Source: Cladocopium goreaui (Eukaryota; Sar; Dinophyceae; Suessiales; Symbiodiniaceae). From it: DNA of 64,000 nt. The notes beneath the pieces were generated by a model. The model had not been told where the DNA came from and searched no databases. It saw only the letters and a list, made by a program, of their open reading frames with translations. Position numbers and translations under genes: made by a program. The DNA lies in contig CAMXCT020006567.1 of the NCBI GenBank assembly GCA_947184155.2, forward strand, positions 839,001 through 903,000, given 5' to 3'. Each line of letters begins with the position of its first letter. The first letter of the stretch is position 1. This document shows positions 33,039 through 43,791 of this stretch, piece by piece.

Positions 33039-36000
33039 GAAGACACACAGCACGTGGATGGTGCGGAACATGGTCGGCAGAACTTTAGCAATGTTGCGTT
33101 GCCGCACCCTGGGGTACAGAAGCTGATGCAAGAGTATTCCAAGGTTGTCCAGCAAGATGGTCAGTTCTTGGGGATGGCAGATCTGGCTCTTCTAGCTTCG
33201 GGCAAGAATGCCCAAGTCTTGACCATCATGTGGAATGAGGATGTGGAGGGGGTGCCTCCGTTGATGCCCTTGAATAAGACTCTGGAAGACATCACTGGTG
33301 GGGCTTTGCAAGCACATGGTGGGGCAAGTCCTGATCTGAGCTTGCATAGCACTTGGGTTGTGGCATGGTGCAGTGCTTCCTATGAGAAAGTACGGTCGCA
33401 AGATTTTCATTTGCTGAACCATTGCCTACCAGCGTTTTCCAAGCTGCAATTGGACGATCTATGGGAAAATGCTTCAGAGGCTTTGAGGAGCAAGCAATCC
33501 CAACGGATTGCCAAGCTTCGCAAACAGATCTCAAAGCTGAGCGATGACTCAGATGGAGCCGTTGAGGCTTCCAGGATCGTTTGCGCATCCTTGAGAACAA
33601 ACAGCGCTTCTTCAACTTGCTTCTGGACAACGGGCTTTTGCCAGTTGATGTGCCAGCTGATGGCAACTGCCAGATCTGGAGCGCGCTGACTCTCAAAGCT
33701 GGGTGCACTCTCAGAGACAATGTGATCAAAAAGGAGAAGATCAGGGAATGTCGTTGGGATGCTTGGTAGCAGGGCAACATGTGTGGAAAACCCTGGTGGT
33801 CCATGATTCTTCATCAGTCTATTTTTTTTATGATAATGATCCTTTGCCTTTTTGTAGTACGTCAAGTTGGGTGAAACATTTTGTTGGGACATGCATGGAA
33901 CAAAAAAACAGCCACAAATTAGAGATCATCATGGCTGACGGTAAGCCATGGTTCATCTCAGGAATTGAGCCAGATGTGGAGCAGGGTTGCCATGGACAAG
34001 AACTGGCAGACACTGTTCTTGGCAGCCGGTTTGACTGATGAACTACCACCAGAAGTCGTTGCTGATGTACTTGCAACAATGCATGAACCAAGCACTCCGC
34101 CCAAGAATGCCAACAAGCGGCCCATTCCAGACAAGGATGCGCCTACTCCAGATGGGAAGGAGCCATTTCCCAAGCGAGTCAACGCATGTCGACCTGCTCC
34201 TTTTGGTCAACCCAAGGCAAAGGAGACCATCCTGAAAGCCGCAAAGCCCACGATCCAGCCAAAGCCAGATGAGACAGAGAAAGACACTCTTGAGCTTGAT
34301 TCAGATGAGGATGTCAACTGTTCGAAAGTGAGGAGGGCATCCCATCGCAGAACTTGCCGCAAAAAGAGCCCGAAGCCTGCTGAAAAGAAACTCCAAGCAG
34401 TCCGATGCTACCTGTGGCAGATTGAATTGACGTGGCCTGCCTTCCAATCTTGGCACAGAAGGCAGGGGTGGGAGGTTTAACGTGACGAATGGGATTGGCA
34501 GCGGTGTGACATTTTGTATTCATGAATGTTGCTCCAGGCTTCTTGTAGTGATAACAAACGGTGGGGTATGATCCAAATCGTTTTGCTTGTTGTCCTTGCT
34601 CCGCTTGCAGGCTGGCTCCCACAAAGAAGGTCAACAAATGCACTGATGGGGGGTTCAAGACTCTGCAACTGAAGCTTCTGTCAGACCAGTCCTCGAAGTG
34701 TGCAGCTTGCAACAAGATGCTTGAGAAGTGCAAGTTCAACAGGGAAGACATGAAGGCCACGATTCAAGCTTACCTGAATGGGGACTATCAGAAAGCTTCT
34801 GAGCCAGCGCAGCCTCTTCAACCCATTCAGGACCCTGACAATGCAGAGCAGGATGCAGAGAATGAAGATGACGTGGATGATGAAAACAATCGCCAGAAAG
34901 CCATTGCGTATCTTCGAATGTGGGAGCCTGACCTGACCTTGTTGCCACTGGGCTCCTTCGGCAAGCGGGTGCCTCTTCGGTGTCGGATCTGTGTTACCAA
35001 GTCTTGGCCGCAAGGGAAGATCATTGAGCTGTCACAACTCAAGCCCAACTGCGTCGAGCACTTTGTGAAGCAACATGTTCGAGGTACCAGGCATCAGGTT
35101 CGCAAGCGTCGAGCCAAAAACGGGCATGTTGTTGTAGATCAGACCAAGTGCGAGGGTCTTTGCATCTCCAGCCAGCGGGCCAACAAACTCTACCAGTTCC
35201 GGGATGAGTTTGCGCTGTGGGCAGGGTACTGCAACTTCGAAGAGACCGCCAAGCATGAGTATGTCCAGCGAGCGAACTCTCGCGAATGGTTTGTGCGCTC
35301 GGCCAACTGCTTGAAGGACTGTGATTTGGTTGAGAGCGAGGAGTACCAGACCTGCCGGACCTGCCTGGCTCTTGGAACTTCACATGGTGTTGCTTGGTCT
35401 GTTGAAGGGCTCGTGGCACTCAGTTACACATTATGTGTGCAATCTAAACCAAATGAATAGGAATCCAACACGATGGAATCCTCAGAGAAACTACTCATAG
35501 ATCTTTATATAGAAGATGGTTGTGAATAACATTTTGTAGTGGTTCAGGTTTCCATAGTTTCGAGACACGATGAAGAACACTGACAAACCATATGTATCCA
35601 TATGTATCCATATGTATTTCGATAATTTAGATATATTTATTTATGATTCATAAAATGATCTTTACATATGGGTTTCAAATGTTTTATTCTTCAATGATCA
35701 ATCTTTACCGATGGCTGTCACCAAATCATGAGGTGGGATGGGTATCAAAATGGTATCCTAAGAGAGCCCCTTTGTAGAGAAGATAGTTGCGATTAGCATT
35801 TTGTAGTAGCTCAATGTATGGGTTTCTTTCGCAACTTGCTGCCACTGAGGTTGTGCGGCAGGTTATGAGATTCGCACGGAAGTACTATGCAGCCCAGTTC
35901 CTCAGTGCCCGACTCTTTCAACCAGAGAGAGAGGCGCAGGAGGTCAAGGAGGAGATTTGGCAGAGTCAGCTCTACAAGAGTGGTGACAAGAAGCTTCTTG

Positions 36001-39000
36001 AAGTGCTCGCTCTTCCTGTGAATCAACTTCAGCAATGGGTCCGACAAAGTTGGCTCAATGAAGGCCATGGGAGTGTTGAAGGCAAACGCTTCTCTGCCAC
36101 CGTGGTGAAGCCCAGTTTGTCTGTGAATCCAGGAGCCATCCCCGAACAGATGGTTTCAGTCATTGGACGCTTCATGGCTGTGTTGACCAGTGAGGAGGCC
36201 GACGAGGCCGATGCTGCAAGCTTCAAGGTGGCTTGCAGCGCGTTAAGCGGTGAGCTTAACGAACATCCTCTGATCCTTGGTCTAGCTCTCCAAGCACGAC
36301 GAATGATCAAGAAAAAGGCCAGAGGCATCAGCACCATGGCTGGCCGTCGTGATTCTGAAACCAGTCGGGAAGCGGCCCTGATCTCTGATGCCGGGATCAC
36401 GCTTTCCCTTCATGCGGCCAACGTGTCGTTGGCCCGTGAATTCGGGTTGTCAGGGGCATCATGCCGAATCGACCTGGCAATCCTTGAGGAGAGAAGTCTG
36501 CCAAGTCCAGCCCTGGCTCTCAACTTTCCGGACAAGATGAAGAACAACTTTGTTCTGGCCGACCAAAGATTTGTCATGGTTCCAGCGAGCAACCGTTGTG
36601 CCTTGGAATATGAGGAACCATTTTTTGTAGTGATTACACTTGGTAACGCTCATTTGTATTCATTTGTATATCATTAGATTTGTAAGATTTGTGTTATGGG
36701 ACCTAGGTGGCCTGAACAGAAAATTAAAACCATCACCAGCTTAAAAAGGCAACTTGATATTTTGTTTGACACATTGAGATGCCACGATGTAACCAATGTG
36801 ATGGTTCATTTGTATGACCACTAGTACTGATATGTACTGGAAGTATTTTGAAAAATGATGCATCATATTTTGATCCAAGTATTGACAATTACCAAAATTT
36901 ATCCACAAACATGAAATTCTAGTACTTTGAAGTTGGTACCTGTCTATTTGTAGCATGATATATCTATATATATCATGATCTGTTTCCAAGATTCCTGATA
37001 CCCAAGGCCGGCTCGTCTTGGCCTTCGACTGCACATACCTGACCAAGACCCTGGCCCAAATGCAATTTGGTGGGGCCAGAGGAATGGTGGGGGGCCTCTT
37101 CTATCCAAACGATGAAGAGAACATGAGTTTCCTGAGCTTGGACGGTGACATCCAGTTTGACAAGGTGAACAAAGCTGCCACAATGTTGGATTGCCTGGTA
37201 TGGGATCCATGTGCGAAGCGCAAGCATCCCCTCAGTGTCTTGGCGCTCCCCGTACAGCATTCCTTCGGTGGTGCCGGTGCGACCAATCGAGCTTGCCACT
37301 ACATGCTTGAGATCGTGGGACGCATGATGGCTGCCAGTGGAGGCATAGTCAGAGCACTGGTTTTTGATGCTCATGGGTCACACCAATTCATTCGCAGAGC
37401 CTTGCATGGCCAGTTCATCCCGATGCTCGAAGAGGACCTTCGTCAGGTCCCATTTTTTAGCGAGCTTTGCTACGAGGACGTGGACCATGGCCTGCCTCGT
37501 TGGCCGATCAGGTTGGCCAAGTGGCGCAATGAGTTTGTGTGGTGTTTCCCAGGCATCTGTACCTTGGTTCCGATGATAATGGAAAATCAGGGATCATGGT
37601 TAGTTAATGATTCTTTGCCATTCGTTTTTTTAAATGATAAAGAACCTTTGCCTTTTTATAGTGCAAGAAGTTGGATACAACATTTTGTTGGGGCATACCT
37701 GGAACCAAAGTAGCCACAGTTTAGAGATCATGATGGCTGATGGCTAACCGTGGTTAATGATGAGTGATAGTTGACAATGGTTATTGGATGTTATTGGATA
37801 TTAATGGATGGTAATTAATGGCATCGTAATGGTCTGTGATGGTATGATTTCACGGATCATGATCCTCCACCATTTGTTTTTTTTCAATGATAACGATCCT
37901 TTGCCTTTCTGTAGTGCAAGAAGTTGGGTGCAACATTTTGTTGGGGCATACCTGGAACCAAAGTAGCCACAATTTAGAGATGTTTAGAGATCATCCAGAG
38001 ATCATGAGCTGAGGCCACGCAAACAAGAACTCTGCGGGTCAAGCCACCAGCTGGCTCCGTACCATATACTGGGGCCAGTTTTGGACGGACTATACCATGG
38101 CCCGTGAGTTGCACATGCCACCAGGAGTTTTGGGAAGAGAGTCGCCGATGAGCGACAAACTCCAAGCTTTGTTCAGCAATCCATTCTTCTTAGTGAAAGA
38201 AGATGATTCTCGATTCCAGTGAAAACAGAACATGTTTGATGATAATGGATGACGATGGTGTGTAATGAGACTATTGATATCTATTGATTATTGATTATAT
38301 ATGGTTATATATATGGTATATTGTTTCTGTGTTTTTGTAGGTGCTAAACTTGGGAACATCTTTTTTGTAGTGCCAGACCTATGCAATGGAAAACATGCTC
38401 AAAAATTTGTCATCCGAATATGGCTACCAGGTGGGTTGATTTAGCCAGCTTTCTAAGGACGGACCACTGGAAGCTATGACTGTTCCGTGGGCTCTTCGAG
38501 GTGCTCTCATTCACAACCTTGTCATTGCTCTCAACCTCGTCCCGCTTCTACACAAGGAAGTGAGCTTGAAGTTGCGAGCAGAGCTCGGAGTCTCTGGGTT
38601 CGTGGCCCTGGACGTCTTTTCTATGTTGGCTTCCCAGACGGCAGTGAAGATGAAAGCACCTACTGGATCATGTTTCATGGCTGGGCAGACCAGCGGCAAC
38701 CTACAGGCTGCATGTCTCTCGGGGGTGCTGGTGACGGTGAGCAAGGAGGAGACCTTTTGCCCCTGGACCCACGGGTCCGCGAGACTGTCAGAAATCTCCA
38801 TCGAGGAGAACTTCTCCATGCTGCGACGTCAGTCGCAGAACAGCCAATTGACTGCGAGAGGCTTCTTCCAGGCAGCAGCCCGGGTATCTTTGAAGCACGA
38901 TGCCTTGCTGAACCGGGAGAAACCCACCGTGTGTGTTGGTGAGAAGCCTCTGACCTCGGAGGAGTTGCTGGTTGAGAATGCTTTGTAATGCTTTGTATAT

Positions 39001-42000
39001 TTTTGTGCACCGGTTTATTTCCATACATGAGCCACAAAAATCATTGCCTCATTAACATTCATTGATTATCATGATGAATGCTGGTGACAATTTACAGTGA
39101 ATATGGTCACGTGATGCTGAGTGAAGTTTGTAGGTACTTATGGTACTTATGGTCAAGGTTGGGCATCCTTGGGTGTTTGAGATTGGCAGTGGCTTATCTT
39201 TTTGTAGTGTGTCAGCTTGTGGCCACCTTTTTGTAGTGTCAGCGTGCCCAGGTTCAAGAAGGCTTGCGAGCGAGGGTACCAGGGCGCGATCAAGCTGGCG
39301 GCCTTTTGCAGCGGCAAGACAGAGGCTGCCATCGACAACGCCTACAAAAAGTGGGCTGCAGATGGTGGAGGTGGTGCTCATGATGACGATGACATTGCTC
39401 AGGAAGAGCTTTTGGAGCAAGGGCAGGAAGTTAGCATGCCGCCCGAGAATGAGTGCGAGGCTGTGTTGACATCGGTGCTCCAGGAGTCTGGCTGGGTGGA
39501 TCCTGAAGGCTGCGAGCCCGAGGTTCCCACTGCAGATGCTGATGCTGAAGCCTTCAGCAAAGTCTCCATGAAGGCAGAAGTTGAACAAATGCTGGCTGGT
39601 GGAGGTGCTGATGACACTTCGCAGAAGCTGCCATCTTCCTTGCTGGAGATCATGAATGGCACGGGGGAAAAGTTCAACGCCATGTTCCGTTTGATCGTGA
39701 AGTTGAGGTGCGGCCATGGCGGCGTTGATGCTCGGTGGGTGACGAACCACAGGAAGAGCAGAGTCGCCGGCAGAAATCTGAACTGGCATCAGTACCTAGG
39801 CTTACTGTAGTTTTTTAAGTTGGGCACAGCATTTTTGTAGCAGAGAACAGTTGAAGTATGCATCTTTTAAACCTTCAGGATCCTTGAAAGCGATGTAAGA
39901 AACAATAATAATTCAATATAATTCAAACATATTCAAACAATTAGACAGAAATGGAATGAATCACACCCTTTTGGGCCAAGATAAACAATATTGTTTGCAT
40001 TTTTCACTGACCCGATTTCGTAGCAAAACTGTGGACTTGGACGCTACCGATTTACCAGATTCATAATGGTTTTTTGTAGTGCACCAGATTGCGCCAAACA
40101 TTTTGTAAGGACATGTGTGGTTCCCAGGGTCTTTGCAGCGCTGCCAGGTATAACGAGATGCGCATAGCCCAGGCAAAGTCAGAGGCAGAGACCCCTGAGT
40201 ACAGATCAAGGGCAGCAAGGCTGACCAAATGGCGTGAGCTCGTGGTTCAGGCTCAGCGAGACCTTGAATTACCAGCAGCAGCTCCGGAGAGGATCATGTT
40301 TCTCGGATTTTGCCAGTGGGTTGCTATATGGTTAACGTATGGTTCATTTATGTATGTTAAATCTGCTTGATGATTGTATATTTATATATATATATATACA
40401 TATACATCTATATAATAAATATATGCATTTAAATTTAAATATCTATGCGTTATTGTTTGAATTTATCTGGCGTTTCTACTACCGGTGGGTTTCTAATGAT
40501 ATGGGGCATATTCATGCTTCTGGTGCCAACCTCATTTTGTAGTAGGTTCAATTTGGTACATTCATTTTGTATCGTTTGAGTTGTTAGTTGGTATCAGTTT
40601 TTGGCATCAAAAAACCGAAGACCAACTCAACCAGACCAATAGATACCAAAAGGGGATCCCCTGGACTGGAGTTTTTGGATGTTTGTTTGATGCATTTTGA
40701 TATATAGACCGTTTTAGTTTAATGTAGTTCATGAGCCTAGCTGGAAACTACATGAAAATATCATTTTGTAATAACATTGGTTGGATACAAGCATTTTATA
40801 GTTCACACAATTCAACCAATTCCAATAATATAACAATTAATCATAAAACATCGTACAACCATTATCACCATATAACCAATATGACCATATATAATCAGAT
40901 ATACCATCACTTTTTTCTACTTTGGCTGCCAATGAGTAATCTGAGCCACAGACAAGGCCTGGTCATATCGTGCTGTTCCAACTCCCAGAGACCCAAGAGC
41001 ACAGCGGCATCGAATTGGGAATGGTGCTGTCTGTGTGGAAGGGAGTCAAGAATCCACGGTTGTTTGCGGGTGAGACCCACGTCAACAGCTGTGTTGCATT
41101 CAGAGCGGTGGCTTTGGAGATGGTCGATCAGGAGAACAATGCAGAGTGGTGGTGCTCGTCCACTAGTGTGGCGTGGGTTGTTCGGCTGGAATCCTTGGTT
41201 TGCATCCTGGATTGCGACAGCTGTGCCTTGCTGCAAGTGGAGAAGGATTTATTTGGATTTATTTGGCACATTTTCTAACATTCTATCCGACGTATATTCA
41301 TATTCTGACATTCTATAGTCTTTGACAAATCTTCTGACATTTTGTAGTGCGATAGGTTGGTGCCACCATTTTCTACACACGGGTCGGTATATATGGGATA
41401 CAAATCAGATTTGGTGCAGCATTGGCACCTGTCCAATCTATCCAAGGTGAGCAACCAAGCGATGGATATGGACGAGTCAAGCTGCGCCTGACCCAGGAAT
41501 CCACTGCTGTTCTCGAAAAGGCTGTTACTTTGACCCGTTGGAAGGTGCAAGCCACAATGTCTCGGGGATCAAAAACAGAGAGCAAACCCACGGAGAAGAA
41601 GGAGAAAAAGGCTGGGCCCAAAGCCAAGCCAGTCGACCTTCATGTCAAGAAGCCCAAGGTCGCAGCCAAGCCATCGAAGCCATCCGTTCCAGTTGAAGAG
41701 CACAGTGACAAGAGCATCCGGCGCACAAATGCAGGTCGTGCTGTGATCAGGGAGCTCCTTGACGATTTGAAGGCGTTGGACAGTGAGGCCTTTCCACAGG
41801 CCCCAGCTTTCGATGATGAGGGCCGCTGTCGCATGAAGTTCGAGGGTGCTGAGTCCATCAAATGGCAGGAATTGGCTGACATTGCTCCAGCGGCCTTTGA
41901 GACAATGTACCTTTAATACACTAGTGGTTTTGGATGGTTGTTTGATGCCAAATACATCCAAATACTCTGTTTGGCATTTTGTAGTGCTGAAGTTGTGACC

Positions 42001-42489
42001 CACCATTTTATAGCACCTCACAGTCAATGTGGTCCTCACAATAGCATACAATCATTATCACCATTAATATTCATTGATTGTAACATATTGTAACCATATA
42101 TAGACCCATTTAACCTCATATAACAATAACACCATAAACATCAATCATATAACCTTATAACCATATAAATCCATATAAACATGTTCTTGGGTAGTTGATT
42201 ATTGCGTGTTATGCGAGAAACATCCTTCAAAAAACATCATCAGTTCTCCGTTTAGCATTTTGTAGTGTTGAAGTTGTAACCCACCATTTTATAGCACTTC
42301 ACGCACTGTCAGCTAAGGTATAAGCATGCTTCGTCAGGTGCGGGCTATGGCAAGGCAGTGTGGCGCCACATCACCTCCGTGAGGACCAGCTTGGGGGGCA
42401 GTGAGCCAAAGCGTCAGCCTTGGCTCAGGCTCGTGAAAGATTTGTCTGACTTCCTGAAGGCAAACAATAACGGCCAGGGCACAAATTGA
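32459..42489 (+). CDS. Giant multi-exon DDE-like family protein (dinoflagellate-specific)
   Basis: Proposed exons: 32459-32653, 33039-about 33768, 33962-about 34440, 34611-about 35384, 35850-about 36613, 37007-37558, 38014-38219, 38377-38430, 38458-38984, 39243-39791, 40139-about 40298, 40957-about 41245, 41413-about 41898, 42338-42489 (stop); about 1900 codons, with more 5' exons likely in the tandem arrays. Many junctions close in frame, for example 37558/38014 forms ICHANKN and 38984/39243 forms NAFVPRF. Visible domains: OTU-like DGNCQIWSAL; a Cys-rich part; a core with AFDCTYL, VFDAHGSH and HANKN; and SEISIEENFSMLR, giving a D-D-H/KN-E order like DDE transposases (P element/THAP9 style, by inference). 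I remember similar sequences as abundant in Symbiodiniaceae. An apparent frame change near 33565 may mark a pseudogene or a sequence error. Function is unknown. Confidence 0.6.
33039..33768 (+). CDS. Exon with OTU-like motif
   Basis: Starts EDTQHVDGAEHG after the array-type intron end. The first 170 codons are helical in character. The frame then shifts by one base near 33565, after which it reads LENKQRFFNLLLDNGLL and DVPADGNCQIWSAL, resembling the OTU Asp-Gly-Asn-Cys block. A matching catalytic His was not found. The shift has no obvious splice site, so it is either a real lesion or a sequence error. Confidence 0.5.
33812..33945 (+). repeat. Intron repeat, copy 1 of 3
   Basis: About 130 bp: ATGATAATGATCCTTTGCC, TTTTTGTAGTACGTCAAGTTG, AAACATTTTGTTGGGACATG, AGAGATCATCATGGCTGACG. 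Related copies lie at 37607-37740 and 37866-37995 in other introns of the same gene. Confidence 0.9.
33962..34440 (+). CDS. Exon: Pro/Lys-rich linker
   Basis: Phase 0 after a TCTCAG acceptor; reads ELSQMWSRVAMDKNWQTLF, then a Pro/Lys-rich stretch with NANKRPIPDKDAPTPDGKEP and an acidic DSDED patch followed by basic RRASHRRTCRKKSPK. Looks like a disordered linker with a nuclear-localisation-like segment. Confidence 0.55.
34611..35384 (+). CDS. Exon: Cys/His zinc-binding region
   Basis: About 258 codons after a CTTGCAG acceptor. Contains CAAC (KCAACNKMLEKC), an acidic patch, and CRICVTKSWPQGK...CVEHFVKQHVRGTRH, a Cys-x2-Cys ... His-x5-His arrangement like C2H2/BED fingers. CEGLC and CRTC follow. 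Such fingers usually bind nucleic acid in transposases and their relatives; here this is an inference. Confidence 0.6.
35850..36613 (+). CDS. Exon: helical region before the DDE-like core
   Basis: Phase 0 after GCCACTGAG; begins VVRQVMRFARKYYAAQFL. About 255 codons without interruption, ending near RCALEYE. No named domain. It lies immediately before the core exon with a 0.4 kb intron. Confidence 0.55.
37007..37558 (+). CDS. Exon: DDE-like catalytic core, first part
   Basis: 184 codons with LVLAFDCTYLTKTL (first Asp), GGLFYPNDEEN, and IVRALVFDAHGSHQFIRRAL (second Asp within a DAHGSH motif), then LPRWPIRLAKW and CFPGI. The exon ends with a standard GT donor one base into the next codon. Joined to the following exon it gives CHANKNSAGQ. 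The Asp...Asp...H..KN order resembles P element/THAP9-type RNase H folds, an inference from motif order only. Confidence 0.6.
37607..37740 (+). repeat. Intron repeat, copy 2 of 3
   Basis: Begins TTCTTTGCCATTCGTTTTTT; shares CCTTTGCCTTTTTATAGTGC, AAGAAGTTGGATACAACATT, TGGGGCATACCTGGAACCAA with 37866-37995. The two lie in one intron about 260 bp apart, so this intron contains a tandem copy. Confidence 0.9.
37866..37995 (+). repeat. Intron repeat, copy 3 of 3
   Basis: Same as 37607-37740 with about 90 percent identity by eye; ends about 20 bp before the next exon (38014), so it supplies the 3' region of the intron. Confidence 0.9.
38014..38219 (+). CDS. Exon: HANKN part of the core
   Basis: Reads HANKNSAGQATSWLRTIYWG, then FWTDYTMARELHMPPG and SDKLQALFSNPFF. 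Closes in phase with 37558. The downstream border is CCAG/TGAAAA with the next exon after GCCAG, one of several junctions that need a one-base offset from GT-AG. Confidence 0.6.
38377..38430 (+). CDS. 54-nt exon
   Basis: Eighteen codons TYAMENMLKNLSSEYGYQ between TGCCAG and a GTGGGT donor, in phase 0 with the next exon. Confidence 0.55.
38458..38984 (+). CDS. Exon: candidate catalytic Glu region
   Basis: Phase 0, begins DGPLEAMTVPWALRGALIHN. Contains GFVALDVFSMLAS and SARLSEISIEENFSMLRRQ, where Glu followed by FSxLR is the usual context of the third acidic residue in eukaryotic DDE transposases. Ends at a GTAATG donor; skipping that donor would give a stop two codons later. Confidence 0.6.
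39243..39791 (+). CDS. Exon: acidic, helical C-terminal part
   Basis: Starts VPRFKKACERGYQGAIKLAA after GTGTCAG; includes an acidic stretch HDDDDIAQEE. Phase 2 at its end (CAT CA / GTACCT) fits the next exon start. Confidence 0.55.
40139..42489 (+). CDS. Last four exons of the giant gene
   Basis: 40139-about 40298 (AARYNEMRIAQAKSEAETPE), 40957-about 41245 (PGHIVLFQLPETQEHSG...WWCSSTSVAWVV), 41413-about 41898 (Lys/Pro-rich, then DDLKALDSEAFPQAP), 42338-42489 (AGYGKAVWRHITSVRTSLGG to stop). All have AG acceptors and continuous frames. No domain recognised. The 41413 exon would end in a stop at about 41915 if the GTACCT donor near 41908 is not used. Confidence 0.45.
42187..42308 (+). repeat. 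Intron repeat block shared with the methyltransferase-like gene
   Basis: Second copy of the block at 25562-25690; a shorter copy (41965-42016) lies 220 bp upstream in the same intron. It ends about 30 bp before the last exon. Confidence 0.85.
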
Positions 42490-43530
42490 GTCCAACTTTT
42501 GATTTTGATTGGGGAGTTTTGGTGGTTCTTGGCTGTCCAGGACAGTGGTTTCCAATGATTTTTGAATATTTTTGATTGATTGCTCATGGTTTTCCAATGG
42601 TTGAGTGTTATCTAGAGTCATTTCGATAACCTGTTTTGTTTGTTTAGAATCGTTTAGCCATTGCAACCAAGACTCCAATGTTTCGCTTCTGGTTCAGCCA
42701 GAATGTCCAAGATGGACAAACAGCCATAGGCTTCACGAAGCCTGTTTGTCGTCTGTTTGTTTGGCATGAACGTAATGTCGACGTCGCACCCGTCGACAAT
42801 ATTCGACAATTAGTTTGCAAGATAGGTTAGAGTTCAAGATGAACCAGCCAACAGAATTGTATCCAAACCATTCCAAACATTTCCAAACCTTTTTGTATCA
42901 GCTTGGCAATCCAACACTCAACCCAACATGGTTCCCACAAATGTATACAAATGTATACAAATGTATACAAATGTCAAATTAATAAAGTGAGAAATGAATA
43001 GAGATGACCTTTGTTGGCTGCAATTGCTGGCCTTTGAGTGTTTATTTGTGTCGGCGCCTTAGTGCATAGCCATGCTATGCTAGGGAAGCAAGAGCCTATG
43101 ACGCCATAGTGGCAACTGGCTCGACTGAAAAGATCTGGAAAGATCTGGAAAGGAGAAAAAAAACAGTTCAAGGCTGTTTCCTCTTTTTGTAGTGGCACGT
43201 GTTGGGCAACACAATGTTGTATGGCAGTTGTTTGTACCCAAACCAATCCAAACCATATAATTGGGCTTAATTATGGTTACTTCAGTTTTCCTTGTTATAG
43301 TTGCGTATGTCGTGCAACAGCATGTTGTAGAGGGGTTTGGTAGCTTGTGGCATGAAGTGACATTGCGACACTTTGAGCCTCCTTGCGATTGCTTGATCAG
43401 CTTTGCCAATCCATGTGTGCCAATGCCAAACATGTGTAGTCAGCACATGTGCATACATGTTTTTTGTAGCACGCCATTTCAGATTCAAATCTTAGAAGCC
43501 CAGGATCCCTTTACGCAGCTTTAAGTTGCA
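42490..43530 (+). other. Non-coding stretch
   Basis: Contains CAAATGTATA repeats at 42938-42975 and TTTTGTAGTG-type motifs at about 43185 and 43320. No supported exon. Confidence 0.5.
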
Positions 43531-43791
43531 ATGCTGGATGTGATGGAAGTGATGGTGCTGGCTACTTTTGTAGCAGGCTGTTTGGTTGGAGCTGGTATCA
43601 CTGCTTTGGTGCTTTGCTGTGCTCCACGACCAAGCCGCAAAGATGGCGTCCTGCAGTCAGTGTTCGTGAGCAAGACTGGTCGCGCTTTTCATCTGTATGC
43701 TACGTGCTGCCAGAGAGAAAATGATGGCAAAGTCATGACTGAGCTGAGATTGTGCAAGCACTGCTCCAAAGGAAGAGTGCATACACAATGA
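43531..43791 (+). CDS. Small membrane-anchored Cys/His protein
   Basis: 86 codons from an ATG. An N-terminal hydrophobic segment (about residues 6-29, VMVLATFVAGCLVGAGITAL) could be a signal anchor. It is followed by a short basic patch and VFVSKTGRAFHLYATCCQ ... LRLCKHCSKGRVHTQ, with Cys/His spacing suggesting metal binding. I recall this SKTG..HL..C motif at the end of several dinoflagellate repeat-family proteins. It could be a stand-alone gene or the last exon of a gene upstream. Function unknown. Confidence 0.5.
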   Translation: MLDVMEVMVLATFVAGCLVGAGITALVLCCAPRPSRKDGVLQSVFVSKTGRAFHLYATCCQRENDGKVMTELRLCKHCSKGRVHTQ

